From: Agromyces sp. H17E-10
GTDB taxonomy: Bacteria; Actinomycetota; Actinomycetes; Actinomycetales; Microbacteriaceae
DNA: 64,000 nucleotides
NCBI RefSeq assembly: GCF_022919715.1
Contig: NZ_CP095042.1
Location: 1,798,001-1,862,000 of the forward strand
Direction: 5' to 3'
This document shows, piece by piece, positions 61,325-64,000 of the stretch. The position numbers and the translations under genes are program-made. The first letter of the stretch is position 1; each line of letters starts with the position of its first letter. The notes below the pieces were generated by a model. The model was not told the origin of the DNA. It was given only the letters and a program-made list of their open reading frames with translations, and did not search any database.

Positions 61325-62515
61325 TCAGGCCGGCGTCGCGGCAGGCTCGACCTGCCCGGCCTCGAAATAGGCGACGAGCGCGGGGTCGAGCGGCGGCACC
61401 TCGAGGGTCTCGCCGGAGCCGCGCAGCGACTCGGTCGCCCGGATGCCGACCGCGACCGCCTCGCGCGCGGCGACGGGCGACGTCTCGGTGAGGCCGCCGT
61501 CGCGCACGAACCGCAGGAACTCGGCAACGAGCAGCGCGTCGGCGCCGTCGTGCCCGACGTCCTCGGGCGACTCGGGCACGATGAACGTCTCGTCGGCGGG
61601 CGCCGCACCCTGGTGGCGCCGGTTCCACAGGCCGACCTCGGAGCCCGACACGTCGCCGAAGTTCTCGATGCGCCCCTCGGTGCCGATCACGGTGTAGTTG
61701 CGCCAGTAGTCGGGCGTGAAGTGGCACTGCTGGTAGCTCGCGAGCACGCCGTTGCCGAGGCGCATGTTCACCATCGAGATGTCCTCGACGTCGATGACCG
61801 GGTTGAGGCCCGTCTGCGCGGTCGGCGGCCAGTTGTCGAGGCTGAACCAGTCGCGCATGCGCTCGCCCGAGCGGTCGCGGCGGTCGTCGATGTCGCCGTA
61901 GACGCTGAGCGACCCCATCGCCTGCACGTCGGTCGTGTACGCACCCGCGAGCCAGTGGATGACGTCGAGGTCGTGCGCGCCCTTCTGCAGCAGCAGGCCC
62001 GTCGTCTTCTCGCGCTCGGCGTGCCAGTCCTTGAAGTAGAAGTCGCCGCCGTTGCCGACGAAGTGGCGGCACCAGATCGCCTTCACCTCGCCGATGCGCC
62101 CCTCGAGGATGAGCCGACGCATGAGCAGCACGACCGACATGTGGCGCATGTTGTGGCCGACGTAGAGCCGGGTGCCCGTTCGGCGTGCGGTCTCGAGGAT
62201 CGCGTCGGCGTCTTCGACCGTGACGGCGAGCGGTTTCTCGCAGAAGACCGGCACGCCCGCCTCGAGCGCGGCGATCGCGACGGGCGCGTGCTGGTGGTCG
62301 GGCGTCAGCACCATGACGGCGTCGACGCCGCTCGCGAGCAACTCGTCGATCGACGAGGTCACGGATGCCTCGGGCAGTGCCGCACGCGCCTCCTCGCGCG
62401 AGCGCTCGGAGAGGTCGCAGACGGCGGTCACGCGCGAGCCGCGGCCGGGGCGGTGCGCCTCCTTGGCGAGGGTCGAGCGCGCGCCGAAGCCGACGATGCC
62501 GATGTTCAGATCCAC
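61325..62515 (-). CDS. Gfo/Idh/MocA-family oxidoreductase
   Basis: A 396-residue NAD(P)-dependent dehydrogenase acting on a sugar, inositol or similar polyol. The Rossmann start is [21 protein letters not shown], the family EKP motif is [17 protein letters not shown], and the second domain carries [12 protein letters not shown] and [17 protein letters not shown] with the likely catalytic His/Asp. It begins with GTG at 62515, with GAAGGAG upstream, 40 bases after a LacI-type gene. With the ABC permease above, it probably processes an imported sugar of unknown type. Confidence 0.92.
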   Translation of the reverse strand: MDLNIGIVGFGARSTLAKEAHRPGRGSRVTAVCDLSERSREEARAALPEASVTSSIDELLASGVDAVMVLTPDHQHAPVAIAALEAGVPVFCEKPLAVTVEDADAILETARRTGTRLYVGHNMRHMSVVLLMRRLILEGRIGEVKAIWCRHFVGNGGDFYFKDWHAEREKTTGLLLQKGAHDLDVIHWLAGAYTTDVQAMGSLSVYGDIDDRRDRSGERMRDWFSLDNWPPTAQTGLNPVIDVEDISMVNMRLGNGVLASYQQCHFTPDYWRNYTVIGTEGRIENFGDVSGSEVGLWNRRHQGAAPADETFIVPESPEDVGHDGADALLVAEFLRFVRDGGLTETSPVAAREAVAVGIRATESLRGSGETLEVPPLDPALVAYFEAGQVEPAATPA

Positions 62516-62555
62516 GGGGTGGTGCTCCTTCAGAGGTGTCCTGCATCCGCAGGGA

Positions 62556-63656
62556 TTACGGCGTGCGCGCGCCGCGGGGCGGCGCGTCGAGATCGGTCGA
62601 GCCGCCCGGGACGAGCGACCAGGGGAATTCGTGCAGGCGGGGCTCGCTCGCACCCGAGTCGAGGGCTCGGGCGACGATGATCTCGGCCTGCCGGCGGTAG
62701 AAGTCGGTCGGGCCGACGGTGGTCAGCGTCGGTGCGATCGACTGGGCGTCGGGCGTGTTGCCCACGCCGATCACGGCGACGTCGTGCGGAACCCTGAGGC
62801 CGAGCATGTGCGCCGCGTTGATCGCGGCGATCGCCGCGAAGTCGGTCGTCGCGTAGATCGCGGTCGGCCGGTCGTCGCGCGAGAGCAGGGCGACGGCCGC
62901 CGCGAAGGCGCTGGCCTGCGTGTTCGCGTACGTCGCAGTGTGCTCGGGCAGGATCGGCAGGCCGCGCTGGCGCATCCGCTCGAGATACGGGGTGTACCTC
63001 GAGCGCTCGGGTGCTTTCACGGCGTCGCCGGCCGCGAGGCATCCGATCGCGGTGTGCCGCTCGAGCAGGTGGTCCATCGCCAGGTAGCAACCCGGGATCG
63101 CGTCGGACCGGATCACGTCGTAGCCGTCGGGCTCGAGCGTCTCGCTGAAGACCACGAGCCGCTGGCCGCGCTCGGCGAGCGCGAGCAGCTTTCGCCGCAC
63201 CTCGTCGCTGCCGACGGCGGCGTCGAGGTAGGCGACGTCGCTCTCGACCCGGTCGAGCGCCGCATACCAGTCGCCGTCGGCGAGGATGAGCGTGGTCAGC
63301 CCGTGCCGGTTCGCCTCCTCGTTGACGGCCGCGGCGACGGCGAGCGACCACGGGTCGCTCAGCATGTGCAGCGAGAGCTGCACGGTGTCGCTGCGGCCGG
63401 TCCGCATGGTGCGGGCGGCGCGGTTCGGCCGGTAGTTGAGCTGTTCGGCCGCGTCGAGCACGCGCTTGGCCGTGGCGTCGGCGACCCCGGACCCGCCGCC
63501 CGAGCGCCCGGAGAACACGTACGACACCGTCGCCGTCGAGACGCCTGCGAGCTCGGCGACCATCCGCAGCGTGGGGCGGCGGCGCGCGTGGTTGCCGCCG
63601 GCCGGACCACCGTGAGCGCCGTGCGCCGTCGAGCCCCCAGCATTCGACCGCACCAT
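62556..63656 (-). CDS. LacI-family transcriptional regulator
   Basis: A 366-residue regulator with a headpiece TLRMVAELAGVSTATVSYVFSGRSGGGSG, in which the turn after the recognition helix is lengthened by Gly/Ser, then LNYRPNRAARTMRTGRSDTVQL and an effector domain (YAALDRVESDVAYLDAAVGS, IYATTDFAAIAAINAAHMLG). It lies between the ABC permease and the Gfo/Idh/MocA gene on the same strand, so it likely controls this sugar unit and its own synthesis. AAGGGG seven bases before ATG 63656 decides the start; the permease stop is only 5 bases above. Confidence 0.92.
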   Translation of the reverse strand: MVRSNAGGSTAHGAHGGPAGGNHARRRPTLRMVAELAGVSTATVSYVFSGRSGGGSGVADATAKRVLDAAEQLNYRPNRAARTMRTGRSDTVQLSLHMLSDPWSLAVAAAVNEEANRHGLTTLILADGDWYAALDRVESDVAYLDAAVGSDEVRRKLLALAERGQRLVVFSETLEPDGYDVIRSDAIPGCYLAMDHLLERHTAIGCLAAGDAVKAPERSRYTPYLERMRQRGLPILPEHTATYANTQASAFAAAVALLSRDDRPTAIYATTDFAAIAAINAAHMLGLRVPHDVAVIGVGNTPDAQSIAPTLTTVGPTDFYRRQAEIIVARALDSGASEPRLHEFPWSLVPGGSTDLDAPPRGARTP

Positions 63657-63660
63657 CACG

Positions 63661-64000
63661 TCACCCCTTCGTCCCAGAGAAGGCGATGCCCTGGATGAAC
63701 TGCTTCTGCAGGATCATGAACGTGACCAGCATGGGCAGCGTCGCCAGCAGGGCGCCCGCCATCAGCACAGGGTAGTCAGTGCCGTGGAGGCCGACGAGCT
63801 GCGACAGGCCCACCGAGAGCGGCATCTTCTCGGGGTCGGTCGTGACGACGAGGGGCCACAGCAGGTCGTTCCACGACCACAGCACCGTGAAGACGGTGAG
63901 TGCGACGATGCCGGGCTTCGCGAGCGGCACCATCACCCGCCAGAAGGTCTGCCACGGGTTCGCCCCGTCGATGCGAGCGGCCTCCTCGAGCTCGGCGGGC
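63661..64000 (-). CDS. ABC sugar transporter permease, MalG type, C-terminal part (runs off right edge)
   Basis: About 112 C-terminal residues are present. They begin within the EAA docking loop (PAELEEAARIDGANPWQTFW, then RVMVPLAKPG), continue through two membrane segments (VALTVFTVLWSWNDLLWPLV, VLMAGALLATLPMLVTFMIL) and end in KQFIQGIAFSGTKG, the classic MalG-type terminus. The N-terminal part lies beyond the window. It heads the permease-LacI-Gfo/Idh/MocA unit. The first ATG inside the frame (63936) is an internal Met, not the start. Confidence 0.93.
   Translation of the reverse strand, partial: PAELEEAARIDGANPWQTFWRVMVPLAKPGIVALTVFTVLWSWNDLLWPLVVTTDPEKMPLSVGLSQLVGLHGTDYPVLMAGALLATLPMLVTFMILQKQFIQGIAFSGTKG

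Overview
The window is high-GC DNA (about 70% by eye) from an actinobacterium. Four things point to Microbacteriaceae, with an Agromyces-like genus as my best guess: the coproporphyrin-type heme pathway, a C50 carotenoid cluster with heterodimeric CrtYe/CrtYf, dense ATGA/GTGA gene overlaps, and many start codons placed 6-7 nt after a TAGNNT box (leaderless transcripts). I placed the genus by gene content only. I found no rRNA, tRNA, insertion sequence, prophage or CRISPR array.

Layout. 0-2.3 kb: the start of an anchored extracytoplasmic protein, a membrane Ser/Thr kinase and a small conserved protein. 2.4-9.7 kb (minus strand): hemQ-hemH-hemC-hemD-EamA transporter, then hemB-hemL. 9.8-16.6 kb: a pyrimidine-dimer glycosylase, a MarR regulator, and the carotenoid operon idi-crtE-crtB-crtI-crtYe-crtYf-crtEb. 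16.6-19.3 kb: a GntR regulator, a three-gene envelope module (DUF3618, holin-like, YtxH-like) and an acetyltransferase. 19.3-25.7 kb: hemY(cgoX) and hemE on the minus strand, hemA on the plus strand, and between them two divergent membrane-protein transcription units that each carry a tiny coupled ORF. Together these genes encode every step from glutamyl-tRNA to heme b by the coproporphyrin route.

25.7-29.9 kb: a double-HTH regulator divergent from a small protein and a serine hydrolase, an acetyltransferase and an unknown protein. 30-40.8 kb: a glycan-use locus made of a large secreted GH101 endo-alpha-N-acetylgalactosaminidase, a GH35 beta-galactosidase, two ABC sugar permeases, a lipoprotein binding protein and a divergent LacI repressor. 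A perfect 16-bp palindrome lies between repressor and operon. The likely job is to cut Gal-beta-1,3-GalNAc from mucin-type O-glycoproteins outside the cell, import it and hydrolyse it inside.

40.9-56.5 kb: mostly housekeeping and accessory genes (acetyltransferases, glyS, NUDIX, a two-domain alpha/beta hydrolase, a beta-lactamase-like protein, an M13 peptidase, a NarL-type two-component pair, an alpha/beta hydrolase, a MATE exporter, an M20 amidohydrolase, a LacI regulator, an SRPBCC protein). 56.7-64 kb: a secreted PKD/Ig-like protein, kbl-tdh for threonine catabolism, and an ABC permease-LacI-Gfo/Idh/MocA sugar unit that runs off the right edge.

Signals not explained by genes: a strongly over-represented, frame-independent motif GAGGCATCC/GGATGCCTC; short dispersed repeats, two of which sit in frame inside hemC and the GntR gene; and several operator-like palindromes. 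No intergenic stretch exceeds 300 bases.
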